The notes under the pieces were generated by a model that had not been told where the DNA came from, did no database searches, and worked only from the letters and a program-made list of their open reading frames with translations. Positions 24,354-37,113 of a stretch of 64,000 nucleotides of DNA are shown piece by piece. Origin of the DNA: Laetiporus sulphureus 93-53 (taxonomy: Eukaryota; Basidiomycota; Agaricomycetes; Polyporales; Laetiporaceae). Where the stretch lies: assembly GCF_001632365.1 (NCBI RefSeq), contig NW_024468550.1, positions 124,001-188,000 on the forward strand, in the 5' to 3' direction. Positions within the stretch are counted from its first letter, which is position 1. Each line of letters starts with the position of its first letter. The translations under genes and the position numbers were made by a program.

Positions 24354-26067
24354 TTAGGTGGTGGTGGAGTTCTTTACCCACTGTTTCTTACAAGTGACGA
24401 CGTCCAAAGCTCGATGCCACCGATACTCTGGCTCCTGTCCAACCACAAACCGTGCACGTGCCAATCGGTAGAGGCAGTACTCCTGGATGGTCATCAACAG
24501 AAGAATAGCGACACACAGTGTGTTGGTAGCTGTCGGGAGTAATCCATTAGGATCTAAGGGATGTTCGCGGGGTACCATAGCGCTGGGCATCTTGAGCAGC
24601 CTACGAGGGACAACCAGCATCCGTAGCATCTGTGAGAGCGATGATCGGCGATGCGGTGGCAGTAAAGCATCTGCGGTAAAGAGCGCTGCTAGCAGAGAGC
24701 CTGAGGAAGGGACGAAGAGTCTCTCCGTGCTGTATCCCAGCAGCACTGCAAGAGGTAAAGAAGGCGCTAGGAAGAGGGTAGTGAAGAATTGTGGTGAGGA
24801 GTACCAGATCGTCAGCGTATGTCCTTCCGAGCCGCTGTCGCTCTGCTTCTTTGGCGTCGGGGAAAATGTACGCGAAGCGACGGTCGGGTCCGCCGCTACT
24901 AACGTGACTTGAATTTCCGTCTCGTCCACTCGTCTGCGGAGGAACGCCTCGACACGCTTTCTGGCATACTGTTCGAGCAGGGTTTCGGACTGCCATCCTA
25001 CTCCTCCGTTGCAGGTAGCGCCTGACCCACCCCAGCCTTGCTGAGCTGGCATGGGTTCCGGCCGCGGATAAACGTCCAGCCGTTTCACGTAGTGAAGGAT
25101 CCATGCGTGATAGAGAATTCGTGCGAATGTCAGCATGAGCACAAATGGGCGACGTGCCAGGCTGCACAATAGATTCTTGCTGTTAAATGGAATGCTCGAT
25201 TTTACTTGGAGAGTAGCAGTCTGTTTCAGAGGTCCTAGTGTGGACGGCGAGAGGGGATCGGCAAGATGGAAAGAAACATGAATAACAGGCAGAGGAGACG
25301 ACGCAGTATGATTATGAAGACATTTGGAAGGGGACGATGGTGGTGGGCGGACCGAGATGACGTAGAATCCGAATCGATCATTGAAGGGAGACACATGGAA
25401 TTGCCTTGGTACCGTCCATTGATACTGAAAGCTGTTCACGTATGCAAAACGTCGAGACGGTTTCAAAAACGACGACTTGAAGGGAACACGCACCCTGGCG
25501 AAACATTATGACCTTCTCTCTTGTCAATGTCGAGCACATAGACATGGCGCTCCCCGAACGTGTTGTGGACCTGATCGGACGTCAGCGTTCCCGCCGCACC
25601 AAGATGTGATCTCGTGTAACCTCAAGAACAACCAGCCACAGTTGCTCCGACATATTGTAGCAGAAGTACACCGTCAGCGGATTGATACCTTCAAATCCAA
25701 GCAAGCTTGGCATGGTCATCATCCACGCATCAGAGAATAGAGTGCAGTCAAAGCCATGCACAGCCAATGTTCCCAGCAGTTTGTTTCTGATGCTGCGAGC
25801 ATCTTTTGCCAAGTATACAGATGAACGCAAGCCAACGAGCCTCCCATGAATACCTCCATAGCCGAAGAGCCACCCTCGGGCGAGATCAAGAGAGTGATCT
25901 TCTAGGGCATTCAAAGACAGCAGCAGGGAGAGCGTAGGATACCTAAAGGCATGGGCTGACGATTCGGGCAGCAGCCTGCAATGTGAAACAGTGTTCTCGA
26001 GGATATATGCTTTCCCGGTATGCCTTGAAGGATTCTCAGAGTACTGAGAGGAAAACTTGGAGATCAT
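24354..26067 (-). CDS. DUF1365 family protein
   Basis: Exons 26067-25621, 25570-25494 and 25431-24354 join through introns of 50 and 62 nt. The first junction restores LEVHNTFGERHVYVL, the hallmark of DUF1365, and the second restores GFQYQWTVPRQFHVSPFNDR. Other family blocks are KAYILENTVSHCRLLPESSA, LARGWLFGYGGIHGRL, GINPLTVYFCY and ILYHAWILHYVKRLDV. In bacteria, DUF1365 genes often sit beside FAD-dependent amine oxidases and cyclopropane-fatty-acid synthases, which suggests lipid modification; the biochemical activity is unknown. The C-terminal part has hydrophobic stretches (FFTTLFLAPSLPLAVLLGY, TLCVAILLLMTI) suggesting membrane association. The ATG at 26067 (MISKFSSQYS...) was chosen because no better upstream exon was found; an extra 5' exon is possible. 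Confidence 0.75.
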
Positions 26068-26425
26068 GGAGGAAGCTGATGGGACAGAGGGGGCGACCGC
26101 GGCGCACGCGCTTGTCCTTCAGGATGTTGTCAGACAACCTCAAAAACTGTTTGGAAAAAGGACACGCCCGTTCCTATCACTATCGTAGATGACCGGCCCA
26201 TGTCGGAGTCCGCGGCGAAAGTTCGAAAAACTAGTACTGTGGCCTGCTGTGGCCACCATATCGACAATCGTCAGCCTAACAGTAAGTATTGCATTGATCG
26301 AATCGGTGTCAATAATTCTAGGCGTCGCTTGTGTACTCTGTGCATATGGCCTGAACCGTGGTAACATGAGATACACGATTTGCAAGCCCAAAGTAATCCA
26401 GTATCAAACGCCGATGACATGAATC
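26068..26425. other. Short intergenic region between DUF1365 and GMC genes
   Basis: About 360 bases between the DUF1365 start (26067, minus) and the GMC stop (26426, minus). It should contain the DUF1365 promoter and possibly an unrecognised first exon. The plus strand has a 77-codon frame with a hydrophobic segment and an intron-like GTAAGT...CTAG inside, but nothing conserved was seen. Confidence 0.4.
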
Positions 26426-29009
<2,584 letters not shown>

Positions 29010-29047
29010 TCTTCATGACCTCGGGAGGATGGTAGGTTGACGGTTGT

Positions 29048-29056
29048 CTTTAAATA
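29048..29056 (-). promoter_or_regulatory. Possible TATA box of the GMC oxidoreductase gene
   Basis: TATTTAAAG on the minus strand about 40 bases upstream of the ATG at 29009. The spacing is short for a fungal leader, so this is a weak call. Confidence 0.35.
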
Positions 29057-30239
29057 GGCTTAAGCAAGCTTCGTTCCGGCATGCCTCTTTCCTTCGTGCA
29101 TTCCATATGATTTGACAATGTTCACACGAGCGTTCAAATAGAACTATACTCGTCGAAAAGAGGACTCGCTCTATTGATATCAGGATCAGCAGGCCGAGAC
29201 ACAGCCATGTTTGTGACAGTTAGAAGCAGCGGAGTTTGCGTGGCTCCTTGATAGTGCAGACGTTTTTGCCTAGCCGTGGTCATGGGGCAGCTTTCAAGGT
29301 ATCTAGACCCATGGCAAGCGGCTGGGCGATCGTTCTTTGGATCTAGGTAGAAATCTAGTAAACGTTCCCGAGATTAAGCTGAAGGGCCAGCATTGGAAGA
29401 AACGGATGTTTGGCACGCCACCTGGCTACATATATTCCTGACCACTCACAGAACCGATCTCATCTCAGCTTGAGGACAGCCTTTCTCACGACGACTGTAC
29501 AGATTCCTTGGACAGTATCCGTTGGAAGGGGAGCTGTGAATACAGCATGCCGGCCCACTTGAAAGTTGAAGGAGCTGCAACCAGTGATCAGATGCTACAT
29601 TCAATAGCAGGCCACACTCCCTCAATACGCTGATAACAGCCTTCTCTCTTATCGGAAGCAAACTGGAATGGAACGTATGTTGTAATAAGAAGTGTGGAAT
29701 AGAACTGCCGCTTCATCAGGAAACCTAAAATCGATCTGTGGCTCGAGAACCTGCCGTTTGACTTGTTCTCGTGTAAAAGCCAAAATAAACACGATCAGAA
29801 GCTTCCAGCCCAGAGGAAAGTACAAAACTCAGAGACTTTTTCGAACTTACTGTCTTGCTTTGGTGGGCCGTGATGGCAAGCAGATACAAGCGCCATAAGC
29901 CGTTTTCCTGACGCTTTTGACGCCGCCGAGAGACTCGCTGCTTGAATTGTCAGATATGATAGATGTATCGCATTTATCCGCACGGGCGTTCCAGTGAAGA
30001 TGTTGCTCTCTCGAAGAGGGAAGATGTGCCATGCACGATGAAGCAGATCTATTCAGTGAGAGACTCCGATTGTATGAGCAGTATCATGGACGCTGGTGAC
30101 AGACGTTGACATATTGAATTTTCATGAACACTTGTCTGTGACTTTGTCGGTTTCGGCAGTCTACAGGAGCCGCTGTTGCCCCAGATAGTATGATCATTGA
30201 GTCGGTCTGCAGGTCAACATTACGCATCATCGCTACTGG
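29057..30239. other. Intergenic region between the intact GMC gene and the GMC pseudogene
   Basis: About 1.2 kb. It holds the upstream region of the intact GMC gene. The far end may contain the unrecognisable C-terminal part of the decayed GMC copy, since the expected HSLGT-type block is not found downstream of its last clear match. No other gene was seen. Confidence 0.4.
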
Positions 30240-31275
30240 CAGCTTTATTGTGCTACATCGCAATATGTAGTGAATTTTATTACAATCAACTTCTTGCGGA
30301 TATTGGCTTTGGTACCGCACGGCATGTTGCCTGGCTCCCCTCGGGAAAGCTGGGTGACTAGGTACTTATTCATCCCAATACAACGGCATGCGATGTGAAA
30401 CTTCTGGCTGTACTTGCTAGCCTCATTCCAGAATTGGGACATCTTTGGGGTCTGAGGACGAGCCAACCATGACTATAAGTTGTGATGCTCACCTGCCAAG
30501 AACCTAGGATCGAATTGAGCAGAGTTAAGCCAGTGGCAACAAGGTACTATACATAATTTCCTATCCTGCAATACTTTCGCACAGGAACGTTAGATGGATG
30601 GTCACTGACGCATCTGTTCGGAAGTACAAATCAGCCAACTGTCAAGGACCCAATAATAGAACGGATGGTGCAATCGCAGAAAGTTGTGCCTATCTCTTGC
30701 TTGGCGGACGCATTCGCGAATTATGTCTTCCACCGAGACAAAGACTCGGAGCCTTTCATATTCGATCCCTCCGCGTACAGCCGCAGCTTGCCAGCAGCTT
30801 CGATAGCACTGGCTCAGCGTGCTCAACATAATTATTTTGATGATATGAGACAAGCCTACTTTCGAGCCAACAGACTGAACCCGGTCCACGTCCATCGTGC
30901 TGTCAATTCCGTGGAGCATGTTTTTCTCTGTGCGGTCGCTACGGACGATCACATCAAGCATTTACGCCTCTTCATCGACAAAATACGGGACAAAGACAAT
31001 GGTGTGATCTGGCAGAAACGTTAGTGGAAACCTGCATCTCCCATTGCGTACCTTACTAATAACTCTCGCCTACTCCGGCAAGACCGGTGAGGTCAGTTGT
31101 GCCTACTTCACGCCATTGTTGAACTCACCATCAGTCATGGGAGAATACGTACCACCAGTGTGCGGTGTCTGCAGATGAGCTGCGATCGTTTTCAGCTCGG
31201 AGATGACTTGAAACAAAGGAGAATTTCGGACGCTGCATGTCAGTGGAAAACGACGTCGAATGAACAGTACGCATC
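30240..31275 (-). pseudogene. Decayed second GMC oxidoreductase copy
   Basis: Translated minus-strand fragments align in order with the intact gene at 26426-29009. From 31275 downward they are: FIRRRFPLTCSVRNSP (intact: RARRLVVVSAGAFGSP); TTDLTGLAGVGESY (TTTLVDLPGVGENY); VFVPYFVDEEA-stop-MLDVIVR (IFVPYIVDSRAETLDGIVR); AIEAAGKLR (AIDAGAKLR); SRWKT-stop-FANAS (QRWEEHYANAP); and PSFPEGSQATC (PAFPEGSRASC). In-frame stops lie at 31058-31056, 30964-30962 and 30723-30721, more follow after 30320, and the frame shifts between blocks. The N-terminal FAD-binding part and the C-terminal catalytic His/Asn block were not found, so the copy is truncated at both ends and cannot encode an active enzyme. Same orientation as the intact gene points to an old tandem duplication. 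Confidence 0.8.
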
Positions 31276-31760
31276 ACAGTGTTGTCATTGCTGCCGAACG
31301 ACAGACAATGAGACGGTAATATACCACGGCCCGTAGCGCTTGATATGGGAACGTGCAATAAAATGAGCTTTCTATACTCATCACTATGGCGGTATTGGTA
31401 CGCCGAACCAAGGTTGCTGTTTGGTCTCTGTTCCCCAAATCCATTACCCTCGAGCAGAGCAGGAAACCACCGAGATGTGCATCTAAATGAATGTTACGGC
31501 GACACTCATGTCATGGAGGCGATCTCCGATATTGGACGCATCACTCAGAAAAACACGAGCTCAATTGAATAGAATGAAGTGAGATTCCAGCGCACTAGAA
31601 TCGTACAAATGCAGCTGGCGACGAGATCCAGGGGCGGACTCACACCGCGCAGATCAACTACCAAAGATACTGATGAAAGAAAAGTGAGATCGCCATCTTC
31701 CAAAGCCCAGACAGACAACGACAGACTAGGCAGTGACAACGTTTCTGACCGGCGTTCACA
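31276..31760. other. Stretch between the GMC pseudogene and the RPA49 stop codon
   Basis: About 485 bases. The pseudogene may once have extended into it, but no FAD-binding Gly-rich motif or other GMC block is recognisable. It should also contain the RPA49 3' UTR. Confidence 0.4.
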
Positions 31761-33638
31761 TCACCGTCTGGCACGCTTAGTCCTTGCTTGGGGGAACTGA
31801 ACAGGTACCCGAAGAACCGCGCGTGAGGTGGCTCCAGCCGAATCGGGCAAGCCAAGCCTCTTCAGCTCCTTCGTGCTTAACTTCTCGATCTTGCAGCCTA
31901 TCACGAGCACATCAGCTTGTATTACTGTGTATGGAGTTCGAAGCCTTACCCAGCGTCATGAAGAGCTTTTTAACACTGTAGGAAGAATCGATGTGAACTC
32001 TCCGCGAAAGGTTAAGAGGACAAAGACATACCGAGCCGCCGGCATACTCAGGTCGCTGGCAATCAGGTCCGTATCGGTTGCAAAGTCGTCTATCCGTAGA
32101 CACAGAGCGAACATATACGTAAGCAGCATTGTCTCAGTCTGTGGCGTCATCTGTACCCTGTGAAACACGTTTCACGTTGAGCTAGAGGCCAGAGGAGGAA
32201 TGTTGGCGTACGTGTTTGAGACTCTCGCTGTCTCCGTGAATCGAGACAGGAGGCCGTCTATGACAATCTGGGGCACACCATTTAGCCGTGTTTGAAGGGT
32301 TTCCTTGTTGTTTACAGAGCGTGAGGCCATCTTGAATGCAAACATTGCAGAGATGTAAAACAGTGTTTTCCTTCAAGTGTAATACGTATTTCACCTCCGA
32401 TGGTACTGGTATATGCATAGATGCTTACATGTCTTTCTTGTGCATTTTCGATGCACTCAGAAGCAGTGTAAGATGCTGATTGATCCAGTTCGATCGTGAC
32501 CATGGTAACAATGCAATGCGGTCTTCTATGGATTTAGCGGATTTGAACGCAGAGACAGAGAGAGCATTGAATTCGGAATCTGGAATGATGCCTTGCAGTG
32601 CATAAACATCTTCTGGGTGTTGCGCATCCGCATTGTGTGGAGGAATGAGCCTGCCGCTGTCCGCAGATTCCTTGGCTTCCTCTGTATAGATGGTCAGCAA
32701 GCTGAACACATGAATCCAACATTTAGAAAAGCCGTCCGCCGACGAGTACGTGCAATCCTTCCGATCCAGTCAGTATACCCTAATCCTATACAGCGTCTAG
32801 TCGGATACATGTAGTAAGCACAGCATAGAGGTCATTGTGCTCCTTGACAACTAACACTATCGGCATTACGACCGTAGTCAGTGCGCAAATGGGCCGCATA
32901 CGCGCAACGCGGAATTGCACAGACAAGCTACGGTGTGATAAGCATAATGAGACGCACCACGAGAAGGCAGGCTCTCTGTGTTCTCCATAATCGTTTCCTG
33001 CAGATGACCTGCGACGCCTTTCATTGCATCTACATCCACCCTGTTCCGCTCTTGGGCCCGAATCGCGGCTTTGACCTTCTTCGTTCCAAAAGCCTCTCCG
33101 AGCTGGTTGCGCAGCATTCCACGCTCGTCTGTGGTAACCTCCTTGGGAACGAGATTTTTGAGCGCCTTGACCTGGCGTGCGAGGATATGAAGTGGTGCTG
33201 GGCGTAACACCGTTGTGTTGGTCCTCTTGTCATGAATCCCAACGAGGTAGCTGATATATATATATCGGACATGAGTCCATAGTGGCCGTAATGTGCGCTG
33301 AACATACCTGCAACCAGCCATTGCTTGCCCGGACTCACCGGAGGTATAGAATTCTACTGCGTTTGTCTCTCCCGCAACGATGTTGTCCTGAGTGGCGAAT
33401 AGCTCGTCAGATGCCCTTTGTTTATCTCGTCTCCAGCACTGAAAGGGCGTAGACTTGGGAGGTTGAAGGGCGGGAAAACTGGCTGCCGCCTTGCTCGGAC
33501 TAGTCGATTTATAGCAAAATGGCTGCTGTACATACCTATTATAGGGCCAAGCTGATCTTGAGGATGATTTGAGAGGACCATAGTGGCCTTTTCAGCCTCA
33601 TCTGCATCACGTTTGCGCTTATTGGAACGTGAAGACAT
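31761..33638 (-). CDS. RPA49: RNA polymerase I subunit A49 (RPA49/PAF53)
   Basis: A multi-exon gene for the Pol I-specific subunit that, with A34.5, supports initiation and elongation on rDNA in the nucleolus. ATG at 33638 opens MSSRSNKRKRDADEAEK. The N-terminal dimerisation part follows (PKSTPFQCWRRDKQ, NAVEFYTSGESG, and after an intron YLVGIHDKRTNTT). The linker/core has RPAPLHILARQVKALKNLVP and LGEAFGTKKVKAAIRAQERN. The C-terminal tandem winged-helix region has GIIPDSEFNALSVSAFKSAK, LPWSRSNWINQHLTLLL and ETMLLTYMFALCLRIDDFAT, and the protein ends in the basic tail TKRARR. This matches the full family layout. It is divergent with SET2 across only 206 bases. Confidence 0.9.
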
Positions 33639-33844
33639 GGTGAGGATACAAGATGTGAGCAGCCACAATCGGCGTCTTGTCCTCTTCCTCCATCGAACCA
33701 AGCTGCCCGGAGTAGCGGACTCGCTATCCTATTGCAATCTCTCTCCCTTGCTTTCGACCTTGATGTTCATCTCGCGCTGCTATTAAGTTATCTTTCATTG
33801 CGTAGCTTTATATTCGAAGGTAATCTCGACAACTCTGATATATC
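33639..33844. promoter_or_regulatory. Short divergent promoter shared by RPA49 and SET2
   Basis: 206 bases separate the RPA49 ATG (minus) from the SET2 ATG (plus). Both promoters and 5' leaders must fit in it. No TATA box is evident, so it looks like a TATA-less housekeeping bidirectional promoter. Confidence 0.55.
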
Positions 33845-36800
33845 ATGGCCTATTCGCGGGAATCCTCCTCGAAGCGAGAACTTCGCAGTCCGCGCACTAT
33901 GAACGGTATGCGGAGCAGTTCTGCACGCTGTTCTGTTGACCCTGGCACTGGCGATGGCATGAAGGCTGAAGTTGCCAATGGAGGTGCCATCGGCGTCAAG
34001 GCAGCGGATGTCGTCAAACGCGAGGACATCGACGACGAAGTGGGAGCGAGTTACAATTCTCACAGCGCATCTGCGGAGCGCAAGCAAGAACACGACATAG
34101 TAAAGCAGGAGGTCCTCCGCCCCTCTGTTACCCCTCCCGTCTCTTCCAAGAAGGTCAAACCGGAACCACAGTTGATTGGGCATCTACCTCGCGCTGAAGA
34201 AGCTGCCCTACTCATGTTCGTCGAGATTGAGGAGAATCGCTATCAGTACGGTACTTTGGGACGGTCCCGGGAGGCGTTGGAGAGCATGACATGCGATTGC
34301 GTGTATGAGTATGGCGTTGACGACCCTATCGACGCTTGCGGCCATGGGTCGGACTGCATCAACCGCCTCACCCAGGTCGAATGTCTACCTGACGACTGCA
34401 AGTGTCGCTCCTACTGTCAGAATCAACGGTACAATTCTCATGACTCTGACTACGTTCGCAATGCTCATCAGAGTGTAAAGATTCCAACGGAGGCAGTACG
34501 CCCCCATCGAGATCGTCCAGACGGAGAAGAAGGGCTATGGTCTTCGAGCCGCTCAAGACCTTCCGAAGTGCGTATAACGGCGAAGTCCCTCAGAAGGCAC
34601 TAATTTTTTTTGCAGGGACACATTCATCTACGAGTACATTGGTGATGTTATCAGCCAGCCGTCTTTTCTCAAGCGTATGCGACAATACGCGGAAGAGGGC
34701 ATTCGCCATTTCTACTTCATGATGCTCCAGAAGGATGAGGTGCGCTTTTAAGTGAACGAATAGCTACTCTCCACAGGGCTCATCGGCCGAGCAGTTCATC
34801 GATGCGACGAAGCGCGGAGGCATCGGTCGCTTCGCTAACCATAGCTGCAACCCCAATTGCTATGTGGCGAAGTGGACAGTCGGGCATCACGTGCGCATGG
34901 GAATATTCGCCAATCGGAATATCAGGAAGGATGAAGAGCTCACCTTCAACTACAATGTGGATCGATATGGGTCAGTTTTGCTGTCGCTTCACATTTCGCT
35001 GTATCCTTTGGTTGATTGTTCCCCTTGCTCATGCTTTCTGTTCTATAAAACAGCCACGACGCGCAACCATGTTACTGTGGAGAGCCAAACTGCGTCGGTT
35101 TCATTGGCGGAAAGACTCAGACGGACATTGCGGCCATGGATGATCTCTACCTTGATGGTAAGTCGCCGATGCAGTCGCGACTTGTGTCCCATTTACTCAA
35201 GGATGTCACATGTAGCCCTTGGTATCTCTGAGGAGGTAGCTACGTTGGGATTGAAGGGTAACAAGAAGAGGAAGAGCAAGAAGCTGGACGAGGATTTCAT
35301 CGTAGGCCGTCTGCAGTTCATTATGGTTTCCTCCGCTAATACTGTCTGCTAGCCTACATTGAGACCATTGGTCGAGAAGGATGTACCCAAGGTCGTACAG
35401 GCAATGCGTCAAACGCAGAGCAGGAAGGTCTTGGTCAAGCTACTGATGCGCATTAAGGTTGGTCGGATCTTTTATCCATGTGCCCCTAGCTAATATCTGT
35501 TGCATAGCTGACGGAGGACCTATCTCCTTTGCGGCAAATCATGCGACTGCGAGGTTTCTCCGTCATGACTAATGTCCTTGAGGATTACGGTGACGATGTT
35601 GAAATGTCTACATTAGTGAGGCATGCTCAGGGTACTGCGAGTCCGCTGGTGCTAACATGTGTTCTAAAACAGGCCATCGAGTGCATGATGACGTGGCCGT
35701 TACTTCAACGCAACAAGGTAGAGGACTCGAAGGTGAACATGCCTGTGGAAGTATGCGCCAAGTCAGATAATCAAGCACTTGCAGAGCTAGCGCAGAAGGT
35801 AGGAATCTACGTAACGATGAACCTGCAAAGCTTTGACCGTGCATATAGCTGCTCGCGCAATGGGAGAATCTCGAATATGCATACCGCATACCCAAGCGTC
35901 TGAAGGCAGTAAGTGTTGTTCGTCCATGGGCGGTTTGTCACCTCACTTCTCTGTGCTTCAGGACGGTGAAGAGGAGGATCCGCCGTCATCCATCCTCAAT
36001 CTTGCTCGTGAGGACCGTGAAAGCACGCGAGAGAGCAAGCGCTTCAAGTATGAGTCAATGTACGAGGAGCATGAGTTCCGATTGCGAAGTCCAAGCTTGC
36101 TTCCAAAATCCGGCTTGTCGCTGTCTGCGACTTTGCCTCCGGTATTACCTGAGAAGGAGGATACAACTGAGGTCGAACGAGCGATGGTCCGTCAAGCGCA
36201 GGCACAGCAGATCACCGCCATCATCGCCCAGGCATCTGCCAAAGCCGCCGCTGAGGCACTGGCCGCTGCGGCAGCAAAGGCGGAGGCGGAGAAGAAGGAG
36301 GCGGATGAGGCTGCTCAGCGCGAGGCGAGAAAGAGCCCCAGCAAGCACGCGAAGTTGTCTAAAGAAGAGAAGGAGGCAAATAAGGAGAAACGTCTCTTGA
36401 AGCTTGTCGGCAACGTGGTCGTGAAGTGCATGTCCAAGCATCAGAAGCAGATGAGCCATGATCAATTCAAGAAGCATGCCAAAGAAGTATGCATCTCCTA
36501 TAGATGCGTAGTACCAACCGGATGACTGACTTTTGAATGATATGTCCAGCTGACGCACATCATCGCCGAGAAGGAGAAGAAGTCCTCGAGTTACCGAGAG
36601 GGCAAACTCGACGCGCTCTCCGAGGAGAAGACGGTCAAGATCAAGAAGTTCGCAAAGGAGTACATCGCGAAGGTCCTGCGTAAGCTCGAGAAGCCTGACG
36701 ATCGACGTGCGTCTGGATCTAGGTCAAAGCCATCGTCGACGGCCAACGATAGCTCGTCCGTGGCGGCATCATGTTCAGGTTCAATTCTGGCACCGGATGA

Positions 36801-37113
36801 GTCCATGCCGGTCATATCTGTGGACGACATGATGGATATCGACGGGAGCGACCACGAGGAGGACGAGGGGCACGATCAAGACATGGCCGATGGCGAGGGC
36901 GAGGTCGACTCGCCTGATCAGCATGACTCTCCGCCCGAGTCGGTCAGCCCTGAATCCACGCCTCTACCGCCACAGCGGGAAGAGCGCAGAGCGCTTGTGC
37001 ATACTGTGTCTGACCCGCGCTTGCGCCATCGGACCGAGGAGAGTGGGTGGGACCCACATCAAGATAACTTAGCTGTACTGCCTGGGCCGAGCGCTGTCTC
37101 TGTAGGCTCGTAG
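33845..37113 (+). CDS. set2: Histone H3 lysine-36 methyltransferase SET2
   Basis: The enzyme methylates H3K36 during RNA polymerase II elongation. ATG at 33845 begins a long acidic/Lys-rich leader. The AWS (pre-SET) Cys cluster spans about 34290-34430 ([33 protein letters not shown]). The SET domain follows after an intron: [32 protein letters not shown], then [16 protein letters not shown] and [12 protein letters not shown] with the SAM- and Lys-binding motifs. Post-SET is [17 protein letters not shown] middle region and an Ala/Glu-rich coiled coil (about 36180-36300) lead to a C-terminal SRI-type domain ([20 protein letters not shown] to [16 protein letters not shown]), which in the family binds the phosphorylated Pol II tail. 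The last 130 residues are acidic and disordered. The stop is at 37111-37113. A WW domain was not identified. Confidence 0.93.

Noticed and set aside
23629..24357. 242-codon plus-strand frame
   Set aside because: Composition is erratic (runs of Phe/His/Cys), there is no recognisable domain, and it covers the expected promoter and 3' flank of two supported minus-strand genes.
30665..31024. 119-codon plus-strand frame
   Set aside because: It is antisense to the GMC pseudogene, whose minus-strand translation matches a real family; the plus frame matches nothing.
33254..33264. Short TA dinucleotide run in RPA49
   Set aside because: It lies in an intron just before the YLVGIHDK exon; it is a short simple repeat with no further meaning.
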